Part shown: positions 9,430 through 17,938 of the stretch, one piece after another
How positions within the stretch are numbered: the first letter of the stretch is position 1
Layout: each line of letters starts with the position of its first letter
Source of the DNA: Blastococcus sp. LR1
GTDB taxonomy: Bacteria > Actinomycetota > Actinomycetes > Mycobacteriales > Geodermatophilaceae
Direction of reading: 5' to 3'
NCBI RefSeq assembly: GCF_020166105.1
Contig: NZ_JAIUJY010000001.1
Location: forward strand, 310,001 to 374,000
Length of the DNA stretch: 64,000 nt
Notes under the pieces: generated by a model
What the model was told of the DNA's origin: nothing
Database searches by the model: none
Seen by the model: the letters and a program-made list of their open reading frames with translations, nothing else
Made by a program: the position numbers and the translations under genes

Positions 9430-10974
9430 GTGACCAGCACCATCGAGACACAGGCCGTTCCCTCCCCGGGGACGGCGGCAGTGGCGGCACGCGAGGTGCG
9501 CGTGGCGGTGATCGGCTCGGGGTTCGCGGGCCTGGCCATGGGGATCAAGCTGCGCGAGCGCGGGGAGACCGACTTCGTGCTCCTCGAGCGGGCCGAGGAC
9601 GTCGGCGGCACGTGGCGCGACAACGTCTACCCCGGCGCCGCCTGCGACGTGCAGTCGCACCTGTACTCCTACTCGTTCGCCCCGAACCCCGATTGGGGCC
9701 GGTCCTACTCCGAGCAGCCGGAGATCCAGGCCTACCTGCAGAGGATCGCCGCCCGCTACGGGGTGCGCGACCACTGCGTCTTCGGCGCCGACGTCACCGC
9801 CGCCCGCTGGGACGAGGGCGACCGCCGCTGGCACGTGACGACGACGGCGGGTGAGTTCCGCGCCCGTGTGCTGATCTCCGCGGCCGGGGCGCTGGCCGAC
9901 CCGACCTTCCCCGACATCCCGGGCATCGAGTCCTTCGAGGGCACCGTGATGCACTCGGCGCGCTGGGACTCCTCGCACGACATCAGCGGCGAGAAGGTGG
10001 CTGTCATCGGCACCGGCGCCTCGGCGATCCAGGTGGTCCCGGCCATCCAGCCGCAGGTGGAGAGCCTCACCGTCTACCAGCGCACCCCCGCCTGGGTGGT
10101 CCCCCGCACCGACCACCCGGTGAAGCCGTGGGCACGGCGGCTGTACCGCATGGTCCCCGGCCTGCAGCGGGCGATCCGCGGGATCCTCTACACCTTCCGA
10201 GAGTTCCTCGTGGTCGGGTTGGCGAAGCAGCGGCTGTTCCTCAAGCCGGTGGGCACGCTGGCCAAGGCGCACCTCGAGCGCCAGGTGCGCGACCCGAAGC
10301 TCCGCGAGGCCCTGACGCCGGACTACACCATCGGCTGCAAGCGGATCCTGATCAGCAACGACTACTTCCCCGCCGTTGCCGCACCCAACGCCGAGCTCGT
10401 CACCGCCGGCATCGCCGAGATCCGGCCGCACTCGATCGTCTCCACCGACGGCATCGAGCGGCCCACCGACACCCTGGTCCTGGCCACCGGCTTCCACGTC
10501 ACCGACCTGCCGATCGCGGAGAAGATCTGCGGCCGCGACGGGCGCTCCCTGGCCGAGGTCTGGGAGGAGGGCATGGTGACCAACCGCAGCGCCGCCGTCG
10601 CCGGGTTCCCGAACATGTTCCTGCTCGTCGGCCCCAACGTGGGCGTGGGCCACACGTCGATGGTCTACATGATCGAGTCCCAGGTGGCCTACGTCGACGA
10701 CGCGCTGCGCACGATGGAGACCGAGGACCTCGCCGTCCTGGAGACGACGCCGGAGGCGCAGGCCGCCTGGCGGAAGCTGATCGCCGAGAAGTCCAAGGGC
10801 ACCGTATGGCTCGCCGGCGGTTGCGCCAGCTGGTACCTGGACAAGCACGGGCACAACAGCACGCTGTGGCCGGACTTCACCTTCCGGTTCCGCAAGCTCA
10901 CCAAGGCCCTGGACCGCGAGAACTACGTCGGCGTCCCCGCCGGGGCGCCCGCCAGCACGGAGGAGGCGGCATGA
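9430..10974 (+). CDS. Baeyer-Villiger type flavin-containing monooxygenase
   Basis: A 514-residue FAD/NADPH monooxygenase that inserts oxygen next to a ketone to give an ester or lactone. Seen: FAD motif VIGSGFAG (about 27-34), GGTWRDNVYPGAACDV, the Baeyer-Villiger fingerprint F-x-G-x3-H-x3-W at residues 169-179 (FEGTVMHSARW), and the NADPH motif VIGTGASAIQ. The length matches EthA/MymA-like enzymes. Start GTG 9430 lies after GGAGGAGAGGAG. It overlaps the following hydrolase by 4 bp (ATGA), and the hydrolase could cleave the ester product. Probably repressed by the TetR protein at the end of the operon. Confidence 0.95.
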   Translation: MTSTIETQAVPSPGTAAVAAREVRVAVIGSGFAGLAMGIKLRERGETDFVLLERAEDVGGTWRDNVYPGAACDVQSHLYSYSFAPNPDWGRSYSEQPEIQAYLQRIAARYGVRDHCVFGADVTAARWDEGDRRWHVTTTAGEFRARVLISAAGALADPTFPDIPGIESFEGTVMHSARWDSSHDISGEKVAVIGTGASAIQVVPAIQPQVESLTVYQRTPAWVVPRTDHPVKPWARRLYRMVPGLQRAIRGILYTFREFLVVGLAKQRLFLKPVGTLAKAHLERQVRDPKLREALTPDYTIGCKRILISNDYFPAVAAPNAELVTAGIAEIRPHSIVSTDGIERPTDTLVLATGFHVTDLPIAEKICGRDGRSLAEVWEEGMVTNRSAAVAGFPNMFLLVGPNVGVGHTSMVYMIESQVAYVDDALRTMETEDLAVLETTPEAQAAWRKLIAEKSKGTVWLAGGCASWYLDKHGHNSTLWPDFTFRFRKLTKALDRENYVGVPAGAPASTEEAA

Positions 10975-11912
10975 CCGCGACGCTCACCCGCACCGTCTGC
11001 AAGCGGACGGTCGCGGTTGCCACCCCCGACGGCGCCCAGCTGCACGCGACGGTGGAGGGCTCGGAGACCGCGCCGGTGACGGTCGTCCTCGCGCACGGCT
11101 GGACGCTCTCCCAGGCGGCGTGGGACGACGTCTCCACCCTGCTGGCCGACCGCGTCGCCGACGGCGAGCTGCGGCTGGTCCGCTACGACCAGCGCGGGCA
11201 CGGCCGCTCGACGTGGGGCGACACCGAGATCACCATCGACCAGCTCGGGAGCGACCTGGCCGAGGTCATCGACCAGCTCGTGCCGGCCGGGCCGATCGTG
11301 CTCGGCGGGCACTCGATGGGCGGCATGACGATCATGTGCCTCGCCGCCGCCCGGCCGGAGCTGTTCGGCGACCGGGTGCTGGGCGTCGCGCTGGTCTCGA
11401 CGTCGGCCGGCGACCTGACGTCGGACCCGAAGTCGGCCGGCGGACGGATGGCCAAGGTCCGCCCCGGGATGCTGGCCGCGCTGCTCGCCGGGGCCCGGGT
11501 GCTGGAGAGGCTGCGCAACCTGGTGCCGCCGACCTCGCCGCGGCACCAGAAGATGGTCCGCGGGCTCCTGTACGGCGCCGACGCCACCGACGAGATGGTG
11601 CTCGAGGGCGCGAAGATCATGCACGCCTCGACGCTGAGGTCGTTCATCGAGTTCATGCCCGCCCTCGGCGACCACGACAAGCGCGAGGAGCTCTCGGCGC
11701 TGGCCTCCGTGCCGGTGGAGGTCTTCGTCGGCGACAACGACAAGCTCACGCCGAAGCGGCACGCCCTGCACCTGGTGGAGGTCCTCCCCCACGCCCGACT
11801 GCACCAGTCCGAGCGGACCGGTCACATGCTCACCCAGGAGCGCCCTCAGCTGGTCGTCGACGGTCTGCTCCGCCTAATCGGTGAGGCGACGGCCGGCCGG
11901 AGGACGAGCTGA
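10971..11912 (+). CDS. Alpha/beta hydrolase, probable esterase
   Basis: A 313-residue alpha/beta-hydrolase. Seen: oxyanion-loop VLAHGWTLS, DQRGHGRS, the nucleophile elbow GHSMGG, the acid in VFVGDNDKLTP and the histidine in ERTGHMLTQERP. The ATG at 10971 overlaps the monooxygenase stop, so the two are translationally coupled. In this context it most likely hydrolyses the ester or lactone made by the Baeyer-Villiger enzyme. Related proteins in other loci are lipases such as LipR, so a lipid substrate is possible. Confidence 0.93.
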   Translation: MTATLTRTVCKRTVAVATPDGAQLHATVEGSETAPVTVVLAHGWTLSQAAWDDVSTLLADRVADGELRLVRYDQRGHGRSTWGDTEITIDQLGSDLAEVIDQLVPAGPIVLGGHSMGGMTIMCLAAARPELFGDRVLGVALVSTSAGDLTSDPKSAGGRMAKVRPGMLAALLAGARVLERLRNLVPPTSPRHQKMVRGLLYGADATDEMVLEGAKIMHASTLRSFIEFMPALGDHDKREELSALASVPVEVFVGDNDKLTPKRHALHLVEVLPHARLHQSERTGHMLTQERPQLVVDGLLRLIGEATAGRRTS

Positions 11913-11922
11913 GGACGTCGCG

Positions 11923-12537
11923 GTGACGGCGTCCTCCCGCCCCGCCCACCCCCGCGAGCGGCGCACGGCGGGCGACCGGCGGGCGCAGCTGGTCCAGATC
12001 GGGCTCGAGCTCCTGCCGACGACGCCGGTCCAGGAGCTCACGATCGACGAGGTGGCCCGGCGTGCCGGGATCAGCCGGAGCCTGCTGTTCCACTACTTCG
12101 CGACCAAGCGGGAGTACTACACGGCGGTCACCCGGGCGGCGGCCGACCTGATGTGGGAACACCTGGTCCCAGCCCCGGGCGCTCCGCCGGAGGAACAGGT
12201 CACCGGGATGCTCGACCGGTACGTCGGCTGGGTGGAGACGTTCCGGGAGAGCCACCTGGCGTTCGTCCGCGGGGCCGCCGGCGGCGACCCGTGGGTCACC
12301 GAGGTCTACGACGACACCCGCCGCCGGCTCGTCGAGGTGGCGCTGGCCGCCCTGGAGCTGCCGGACGACGCCCTGCGCCGTCAGCTGGTCCTGGCCTGGT
12401 TCGCGTTCACCGAGGACCTGGTGGGCCACTGGGTGCACGAGCCGACGACGACCCGCCCGGAACTCCTGGACCTGTTGCGCGACGTGCTCCGCGGACTCGT
12501 GGGCGACCGCCCCGCCCTCCGGCAGGCGGGCCGCTAG
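11923..12537 (+). CDS. TetR-family transcriptional regulator
   Basis: A 204-residue repressor-type protein: N-terminal helix-turn-helix TIDEVARRAGISRSLLFHYFATKREYY (about 37-64), then an all-helical ligand-binding domain. The GTG at 11923 is 10 bp after the hydrolase stop and is preceded by GAGGAC; the frame is open a little further upstream but inside the hydrolase gene. As the last gene of the monooxygenase operon, it is the natural candidate for the palindrome at 9384-9406. Its stop overlaps the convergent acyltransferase stop by 4 bp. Confidence 0.93.
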   Translation: MTASSRPAHPRERRTAGDRRAQLVQIGLELLPTTPVQELTIDEVARRAGISRSLLFHYFATKREYYTAVTRAAADLMWEHLVPAPGAPPEEQVTGMLDRYVGWVETFRESHLAFVRGAAGGDPWVTEVYDDTRRRLVEVALAALELPDDALRRQLVLAWFAFTEDLVGHWVHEPTTTRPELLDLLRDVLRGLVGDRPALRQAGR

Positions 12538-13295
12538 CCGGCGAGCGTCGTCGGCGCGCGGTCGGCGGCCTCGGCAGCCGGCGGCTGCAGGGTGGCCACG
12601 ACCTCGGTGGCGCTGGCCCCGGTGGCGTCCATCGACTTCTTCACCGTCGCGCCGTAGACGTCGACGTACTCCTGGCCCGACAGCGTCATGATCTCGTACA
12701 TGATCTCGTCGGTGATCGACCGCTCGACGAAGCGGTCACCGGCCAGGCCCTCGTAGCGGGAGAAGTCCAGCGGCCGGCCGAAGCGGACGCACACCCGGGT
12801 GATCTTCTTGCCGAAGGGCAGCTTCTTGGTGCTGTAGACCATGGCGACCGGGACGACGGGGACACCGGTCTCCAGCGCCATGCGGGCGACGCCGATCTTG
12901 CCGCGGAAGAGCCGGCCGTCGGGCGAGCGGGTGCCCTCCGGGTAGATGCCGAGCAGCTTGCCGTCGCGCAGCGTGCGGATGCCGGTCTGGATCGCGTTCT
13001 CGGCCGCCGAGGCGCTCGAACGGTCGATGGGCACCTGGCCCGCGCCGGTGAAGAACGCCCGCTGCAGGAACCCCTTCACGCCGGTGCCGGTGAAGTACTC
13101 GGCCTTGGCCAGGAAGGTGACCCGCCGCTTCAGCTGCAGCGGCATGAAGATCCAGTCGGCCGCGGACAGGTGGTTGCTGGCCAGGATCGCCGCACCCGTC
13201 GCAGGCACGTGCTCGGTGCCCTCGGCCTTCGGACGGAAGACCAGCTGGACCACCGGGCCGATCGCGACGAACTTCAGGAACCAGTAGAACAACAC
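12534..13295 (-). CDS. 1-acyl-sn-glycerol-3-phosphate acyltransferase (PlsC-like)
   Basis: A 253-residue membrane-associated acyltransferase of phospholipid synthesis. Block I is NHLSAADW (the catalytic N-H-x4-D), block II FFTGAGQVPIDRS, block III YPEGTRSPDGRLFRGKIGVARMAL and block IV VPVVPVAMV. It corresponds in position to M. tuberculosis Rv2182c. The frame begins at GTG 13295, but GGGAGGC abuts that codon, so initiation a codon or more downstream is possible. A -10 box TAGTCT (13315-13320) fits a short leader. Confidence 0.93.
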   Translation of the reverse strand: MLFYWFLKFVAIGPVVQLVFRPKAEGTEHVPATGAAILASNHLSAADWIFMPLQLKRRVTFLAKAEYFTGTGVKGFLQRAFFTGAGQVPIDRSSASAAENAIQTGIRTLRDGKLLGIYPEGTRSPDGRLFRGKIGVARMALETGVPVVPVAMVYSTKKLPFGKKITRVCVRFGRPLDFSRYEGLAGDRFVERSITDEIMYEIMTLSGQEYVDVYGATVKKSMDATGASATEVVATLQPPAAEAADRAPTTLAG

Positions 13296-13314
13296 GCCTC
13301 CCTCGGGGACTGCC

Positions 13315-13320
13315 AGACTA
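13315..13320 (-). promoter_or_regulatory. -10 box TAGTCT for the acyltransferase gene
   Basis: It would start a transcript about 12 nt before the gene, with the Shine-Dalgarno GAGGGAGG inside that short leader. Confidence 0.4.
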
Positions 13321-13405
13321 GGGAGCCTGGGGCCCGAATCACAATCGGGTGCCTACCGTGACGTATCCGACACCGGCGTCGCGCCGGACGCCGAGGAGGA
13401 CGACC

Positions 13406-14224
13406 GTGCCTGGACAGACCCCCGCACCCGAGGTCATGGCGGGTGCCGAGGCCTTCGAGTTCCCCGGCGGGAACGGCCCGGACGGCCGCACCGGGGTGCT
13501 GCTCGTGCACGGCTTCACCGGGAACCCGATGAGCATGCGACCGTGGGGCGAGCACCTGGCCGCCGAGGGCTTCGCGGTCAGCTGCCCGTTGCTGCCCGGG
13601 CACGGCACCAGCTGGCAGGACTGCAACACCACCACCCATGACCAGTGGACCGCCACGGTCGAGCGCGCGTTCGACGCCCTCGCCGCGCGCTGCGACCGGG
13701 TGTTCGTCGCCGGCCTGTCGATGGGCGGCACGCTCGCGACCCGGCTGGCCCAGGTCCGGCCGGCCGACGTCGCGGGCCTGCTGCTGGTCAACCCGGCGCT
13801 GCTCACCCAGCGCCTCGACGCCAAGCTCCTGCCGCTGCTCGCTCGCATCACGCCGAAGTGGGCGCCGATCGCCAGCGACATCAAGAAGCCCGGCGTCACC
13901 GAGCTCGCGTACCCCAAGCTGCCGACGCGGGCGATGATGCAGCTGCGCGGCCTCTGGGCGCTCACGCGCGCCGAGCTCGGCCGGGTCACCACCCCGGTCA
14001 TCGTCTTCCACAGCGCCGAGGACCACGTGGTCGAGCCGGTCAACAGCACGATCCTGCTGGCCGGCGTCGCGAGCACGGACACCGAGGAGGTCGTGCTCGA
14101 GAACAGCTACCACGTGGCGACGCTGGACAACGACGCCCCGCTGATCTTCGCCCGGTCCGCGGAGTGGATCCGCGCCCACGTGCGCGCGGACGAGGCCGAC
14201 ACCCCGCCGGCCGGGCGCCGGTGA
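13406..14224 (+). CDS. Alpha/beta hydrolase, carboxylesterase / monoacylglycerol lipase type
   Basis: A 272-residue serine hydrolase similar to Est30-type carboxylesterases. Seen: VLLVHGFTGNPMSM (oxyanion HGF), PLLPGHGTSWQD, nucleophile GLSMGG, acid in VFHSAEDHVVEP and histidine in LENSYHVATLD. The GTG at 13406 sits 6 nt after GAGGAGGA; the open frame further left has no such signal. A TACCGT box at 13354-13359 could be its -10. It is transcribed away from the acyltransferase and overlaps the next gene by 4 bp. A role in lipid turnover is an inference from neighbours. Confidence 0.93.
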   Translation: MPGQTPAPEVMAGAEAFEFPGGNGPDGRTGVLLVHGFTGNPMSMRPWGEHLAAEGFAVSCPLLPGHGTSWQDCNTTTHDQWTATVERAFDALAARCDRVFVAGLSMGGTLATRLAQVRPADVAGLLLVNPALLTQRLDAKLLPLLARITPKWAPIASDIKKPGVTELAYPKLPTRAMMQLRGLWALTRAELGRVTTPVIVFHSAEDHVVEPVNSTILLAGVASTDTEEVVLENSYHVATLDNDAPLIFARSAEWIRAHVRADEADTPPAGRR

Positions 14225-14901
14225 CCGAGCGGCGGGGGCGGGGCCGCCGCGACAACGGCCTCGACGCGACGCTCTGGTTCCCGCTGCGCGACGTCGACCC
14301 GCGGGTCGGCGAGCACCTGCTCGACGTCCTGGAGGCCGTGGGCATCGCCGCCTACCTGGAGCCGTCGGCCGACGTGGGGCCCTACACCCGGGAGGTGAGC
14401 CTTCCCAGCCCTCCCTCGGACCGGCTCTTCGTCGACAGGTCGCGCCGCGAGGAGGCCCGCGGGGTGGTCGCGCAGCACGCCGACGAGCACCCGGCCCGGC
14501 CCCGCCCGGTGGCGCCGGAACCCCGGCCGAAGGTCGACGAGGACGCCGAGTGGCGGCGGATCGTGGCCGCCTTCGAGGCCGAGCACGGCCGCACCGCGGT
14601 CGACGAGCGCCCGCCGGGGGCTCCCGCGCCGGTGCCGCACGAGGTGCCGATCCTCGACCGGCCCGACGAGCACTACGAGCCCCCGACGCCGCCACCGCTC
14701 CCGGTTCCGGCGCCGGCCTCGCTGTACGCCGTCCTGCTGGTCGCCGTGGGCCTGCTGCTCATCGGCGTCCCCTCCGTGATCGGGCTGTCCGGCGACGTGG
14801 GCCTCGTCCTGGGGGCCGCCGTCGTCGCCGGGGGGGCGGCGATGCTGGTGTCGCGCATGCGGGAGAGGTCCGACGAGGGGGACGACGGCGCGGTCGTCTG
14901 A
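14221..14901 (+). CDS. Hypothetical protein with two C-terminal membrane helices
   Basis: A 226-residue protein starting with GTG 14221 in the GTGA overlap with the esterase. The first 150 residues are soluble and charged: a WFPLRDVDPRVGEHLLDVLEAVGIAAYLEP segment that looks like a small alpha/beta domain for adjusting or binding, then a proline- and glutamate-rich linker. Two hydrophobic helices follow (about 163-183 and 186-206), ending in an acidic tail. Similar proteins are found next to these genes in other actinobacteria but I know of no function. Coupled translation suggests it works with the esterase. Confidence 0.8.
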   Translation: MTERRGRGRRDNGLDATLWFPLRDVDPRVGEHLLDVLEAVGIAAYLEPSADVGPYTREVSLPSPPSDRLFVDRSRREEARGVVAQHADEHPARPRPVAPEPRPKVDEDAEWRRIVAAFEAEHGRTAVDERPPGAPAPVPHEVPILDRPDEHYEPPTPPPLPVPAPASLYAVLLVAVGLLLIGVPSVIGLSGDVGLVLGAAVVAGGAAMLVSRMRERSDEGDDGAVV

Positions 14902-14910
14902 GCCGGTGGC

Positions 14911-15897
14911 TCAGGCCTCGCCCTCTGCGACGGCCTTCCGCACCAGGTCGGCGGCGCCGACGATCCCGGCCTGCGCGCCGAGCGCTGCCGCCACCACCCG
15001 CGGGCCGGGCCGGAACCCGCGACCCGGGAGCGCGCGGTCCAGGCGCTCGCGTGCCGGACGCAGCACCATCTCCCCGAGCACGCTGACGCCGCCGCCGATC
15101 ACGACGACGTCGGGGTCGAGCACCGCGGCGAGGTCGGCGATGCCCTGGCCCAGCCAATAGCCGACCTCGGTCACCAGCTCCAGGGCCAGCGGATCGCCGT
15201 CGTAGGCAGCGCGGGCCACGTGCTCACCGGTGAGCCGGTCGGGCTCGCAGTCCACGCGCTCCAGGAGCAGCGCCGCGGCGGCCGGCGACGTGCGCGCCAC
15301 CTCGCGCGCGGTCTGTCCGAGCGCGGTGCCGCTGGCGTACTGCTCCCAGCAGCCGCGGTTTCCGCAGGCGCACAGCCGGCCGTCGGGGACGACGCGCATG
15401 TGGCCCCACTCCCCCGCGACCCCGTGCGAGCCCCTGCGCAGTCGGCCGTCGAGGACGATCCCGCCGCCGATCCCCGTCCCGAGGGTGATCATCAGAGCCA
15501 GGTCGGAGCCCTGGGCCGCCCCGTAGCGGTACTCGGCCCAGGCCGCGGCGTCGGCGTCGTTGCCCACCCAGAGCGGCCGCTGGAGCCGGGCACCCAGGTC
15601 CTTGCGGAGCGTCGAGTTCCGCCACGCGAGGTGCGGGCTGAACAGCACCGTGTCGCCGGTCCGGTCGAACCAGCCCGCGGCGCCGACGCCGACGCCGACG
15701 AGCTCTCCGTCATGGCCGTCCGCCAGTTCCTCGACGACCGCGGCGATGGCGTCCTCGGTGTCGGTGACGGATGCCCCCGGCGTCGCCCGGCGGGCCGTCG
15801 CCAGGATCGTGCCGTCGGGGGCGATCACCCCGCCGGCGACCTTGGTGCCGCCGATGTCGATGCCGAGCGCGGGCAGGTTCCCCACGTCGTCGGTCAC
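14911..15897 (-). CDS. glk: ROK-family glucokinase
   Basis: Phosphorylates glucose to glucose 6-phosphate; in actinomycetes this type also takes part in glucose repression. The 328 residues show the ATP phosphate-binding DIGGTK at the N-terminus, GNDADAAAWAE, GTGIGGGIVLDGRL, EWGHMRV and the ROK zinc motif CACGNRGCWEQ. Length fits GlkA. The GTG at 15897 overlaps the stop of the upstream small gene (GTGA), marking it as the downstream gene of a minus-strand run 17784-14911. No sugar transporter lies nearby. Confidence 0.94.
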   Translation of the reverse strand: MTDDVGNLPALGIDIGGTKVAGGVIAPDGTILATARRATPGASVTDTEDAIAAVVEELADGHDGELVGVGVGAAGWFDRTGDTVLFSPHLAWRNSTLRKDLGARLQRPLWVGNDADAAAWAEYRYGAAQGSDLALMITLGTGIGGGIVLDGRLRRGSHGVAGEWGHMRVVPDGRLCACGNRGCWEQYASGTALGQTAREVARTSPAAAALLLERVDCEPDRLTGEHVARAAYDGDPLALELVTEVGYWLGQGIADLAAVLDPDVVVIGGGVSVLGEMVLRPARERLDRALPGRGFRPGPRVVAAALGAQAGIVGAADLVRKAVAEGEA

Positions 15898-16202
15898 GCG
15901 ATGTCGATCCGCTGCGCCCGGGGTTCGTCGGAGGCGGGCGGCTGTTCGGTCTCCGGCTGCTGCGCGGCCGGGATGTCGTCGGCGAACGCCCGCAGCGCCG
16001 CTGCCGCCGTCGTCAGGAGATCGGCCACGGCCTCGGTCACCTCCGGCCGTTCGCCGCGGAGGACGGAGGCCGCCTGGCACACCGGGCACCAGCGGCAGTC
16101 GGACGCGTGCTCGCCGTCGCCCTCGGCGGACGTCGGCTCGGGCGCGCGGAAGGCGTCGAGCAGGCGGCGGGCCTGGTCGACCCAGTCGGCTCCGGTGGTC
16201 AT
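15894..16202 (-). CDS. Small hypothetical protein with conserved CRWCPVCQ motif
   Basis: A 102-residue protein with one striking motif, SDCRWCPVCQAASVLRGERPEV, containing three cysteines spaced C-x2-C-x2-C, a possible metal site, followed by a helical segment and an acidic, proline-rich tail. Start ATG 16202 overlaps the stop of the ArsA-like gene and its stop overlaps the glucokinase start, so translation is tightly coupled. In M. tuberculosis the equivalent position is Rv2183c. Function unknown; coupling suggests a partner of the ArsA-like protein. Confidence 0.85.
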   Translation of the reverse strand: MTTGADWVDQARRLLDAFRAPEPTSAEGDGEHASDCRWCPVCQAASVLRGERPEVTEAVADLLTTAAAALRAFADDIPAAQQPETEQPPASDEPRAQRIDIA

Positions 16203-17347
16203 GAGGTCCTCTCCTCGGCGGCCAGGAGGTCGGCCGGCCACTGCTGGGGATCCGGGCGGAAGCTGACCTCGAGCCGCGCCCGGGCGGTGCCCGGATCGGC
16301 CAGCCGGCCCCCGGTCACCTCGCACCGACGCAGCAGCGAGTCCAGCCGCAGCGAGCGCCGATCCTCCCCCACGGCGACGACGAGGTCATCGCCCCACCGG
16401 GTCAGGCCGACCTCGGACCGCTCGGCGAAGGGCAGCGGCACGGTCAGCTCCCACCCGCCCTCGCCGCGGCGCGGGCCAGGAGCCGGCGGACCTCCGGTCG
16501 CGGGCAGGTCGAGGCCGTCGAGCAGCGCGAGCAGCGCGTCCACGTCCGCCGGGCCCTCGGGCGCCTCGGGCACGGAATGCACCGGGGCCAGCTCCGCCAG
16601 CACCGCCAGCGCGGCGTCCTGAGCGGCGGCGCGGTCCCGCCACCACTCCCCCGGCCCGTCGGCCGGCAGCACCCGGGCGACCACCGCGGACGGCCGCAGA
16701 CCGTGCAGGCCGAGGACGGGCAACGCCCGCCGGAGGGCCGCCGCGGCCGGCCCCCGGGCCTCGCCGGTCAGCAAGACGGCGGTGCCCGTCGGATCGGCCA
16801 GCCGGTCGCCGGCCAGGAGCCGCTCCAGCCCGGGCAGCGCATCGAGGACGGCGTCGACCGGGCCGGGGCGGACGGCGCCCGCGGAGACCCCCGCCGTCCG
16901 CACCGCCGCCAGTGCCCGCACCGACGGCGGCAGCAGCTGGTCCAGCCACCAGCGCAGCGTGCCCGGCAGGGCGACCAGGGCGCGTCCGGCCGCGAGCGGG
17001 CCGGCGTCGACCACCACCAGCTCGGCCTCGGCGGTTCCCAGCTCCGCCAGGAGCGCGAGCTCGTCGGCCCCGGGCAGCGGCACGACCGACGTCGCCGGCG
17101 GCAGCGTGAGGTGCGGCAGGAGCCCGGTCAGGGTCGCCGCGTGCGCCCCCCACAGCGCTCTCGCCGCCTGCGGGCCATCGATGCGGCGGACCGTCAGCTG
17201 CGGCTCGTCCTCCAGACCGGCGACCGGCGGGAGATCGCGCGCGAGGAGCAGGGTGTCGCGGCCCGAACGGGCCGATCGCAGCGCGGCGGCCGCAGCGACC
17301 GTGGAGGTCCCGGCCCCACCCGGGCCGGTCACGAGGAGGGTGCGCAC
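16199..17347 (-). CDS. ArsA/Get3-like P-loop protein with degenerate Walker A
   Basis: A 382-residue protein with the layout of the actinobacterial ArsA-like ATPase at position Rv2184c: N-terminal P-loop, a VVVDAG segment matching the Walker B/switch region, AVLLTGEARG and a C-terminal beta-rich tail (WELTVPLPFAERSEVGLTRWGDDLVVAV) like the small domain of ArsA-type proteins. The deviant Walker A KGGxGK[ST]T is here PGGAGTST at residues 9-16: both lysines are missing, so ATP hydrolysis is doubtful. Start GTG 17347 lies 5 bp after the SRPBCC stop. A chaperone or membrane-targeting role is possible but unproven. Confidence 0.85.
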   Translation of the reverse strand: MRTLLVTGPGGAGTSTVAAAAALRSARSGRDTLLLARDLPPVAGLEDEPQLTVRRIDGPQAARALWGAHAATLTGLLPHLTLPPATSVVPLPGADELALLAELGTAEAELVVVDAGPLAAGRALVALPGTLRWWLDQLLPPSVRALAAVRTAGVSAGAVRPGPVDAVLDALPGLERLLAGDRLADPTGTAVLLTGEARGPAAAALRRALPVLGLHGLRPSAVVARVLPADGPGEWWRDRAAAQDAALAVLAELAPVHSVPEAPEGPADVDALLALLDGLDLPATGGPPAPGPRRGEGGWELTVPLPFAERSEVGLTRWGDDLVVAVGEDRRSLRLDSLLRRCEVTGGRLADPGTARARLEVSFRPDPQQWPADLLAAEERTS

Positions 17348-17352
17348 CGGGC

Positions 17353-17784
17353 TCAGCCCTCGACGCGCTTCTTGAGCTCCTTGAGCGCGGTGTCGAGGAT
17401 GACCTTCTCGGCCCGCCGCTTGATCAGCCCGAGCATCGGGATGAAGAGGTCGACGGTGATCGAGTAGGTGACCTCGGTGCGGCCGTCGGTCTCCACGAGG
17501 GTGTACGACCCCTCCTGCCGCTTCTGCATCTGACCCTTGACCAGGGTCCAGGAGACGCGGCGGTCGCCGTCCCACGTGTACTCCAGGACGTAGTCGTCCT
17601 TGACCGCGCCGGCGTCGAGCACGAAGTGGACCTGGCGGGCCCGGCCGTCGTCCCCGGTCCGGGTCACCTCCACTTTCTTCGCGGCGGCGACCCACTGCGG
17701 ATAGGCGGGGAAGTCGGCGATGACGGCCATGACCTCGGCCGCGGGCGCCTCGACGACGATCGACTGGGTGGACTGGTCCGCCAT
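17353..17784 (-). CDS. SRPBCC (START-like) lipid-binding family protein
   Basis: A 143-residue helix-grip protein: IVVEAPAAEVMAVIADFPAYPQWV is the classical polyketide-cyclase/START N-terminus, followed by strands and a long C-terminal helix EKVILDTALKELKKRVEG. It matches the position and type of M. tuberculosis Rv2185c. Such folds bind hydrophobic ligands; no catalytic residues can be assigned. First gene of the unit with the ArsA-like protein, the Cys-motif protein and glucokinase. A TAGCCT box 6 nt before ATG 17784 marks a leaderless start. Divergent from fadD. Confidence 0.92.
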   Translation of the reverse strand: MADQSTQSIVVEAPAAEVMAVIADFPAYPQWVAAAKKVEVTRTGDDGRARQVHFVLDAGAVKDDYVLEYTWDGDRRVSWTLVKGQMQKRQEGSYTLVETDGRTEVTYSITVDLFIPMLGLIKRRAEKVILDTALKELKKRVEG

Positions 17785-17790
17785 GGCAGC

Positions 17791-17796
17791 AGGCTA
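17791..17796 (-). promoter_or_regulatory. -10 box TAGCCT of the SRPBCC operon, leaderless
   Basis: It lies 6 nt before ATG 17784 and would drive the four-gene unit to glk. Confidence 0.5.
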
Positions 17797-17862
17797 GCCG
17801 CTCGCGGCCGACCTGGGAGGAAGGAGTGTGATCCTCGGCTACTCCCCAGTAGGAAGAGCCGC

Positions 17863-17868
17863 TAGATT
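17863..17868 (+). promoter_or_regulatory. -10 box TAGATT for fadD15-like gene
   Basis: It lies 70 nt upstream of GTG 17939, which has its own Shine-Dalgarno (GGGGAGGAGAGG). No convincing -35. Confidence 0.35.
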
Positions 17869-17938
17869 GACGCCGACGTCCCCAGGTCGGGGCGCGGGCG
17901 ACGGTGCCTTGCGACGGCCGGGGAGGAGAGGACCGGGC

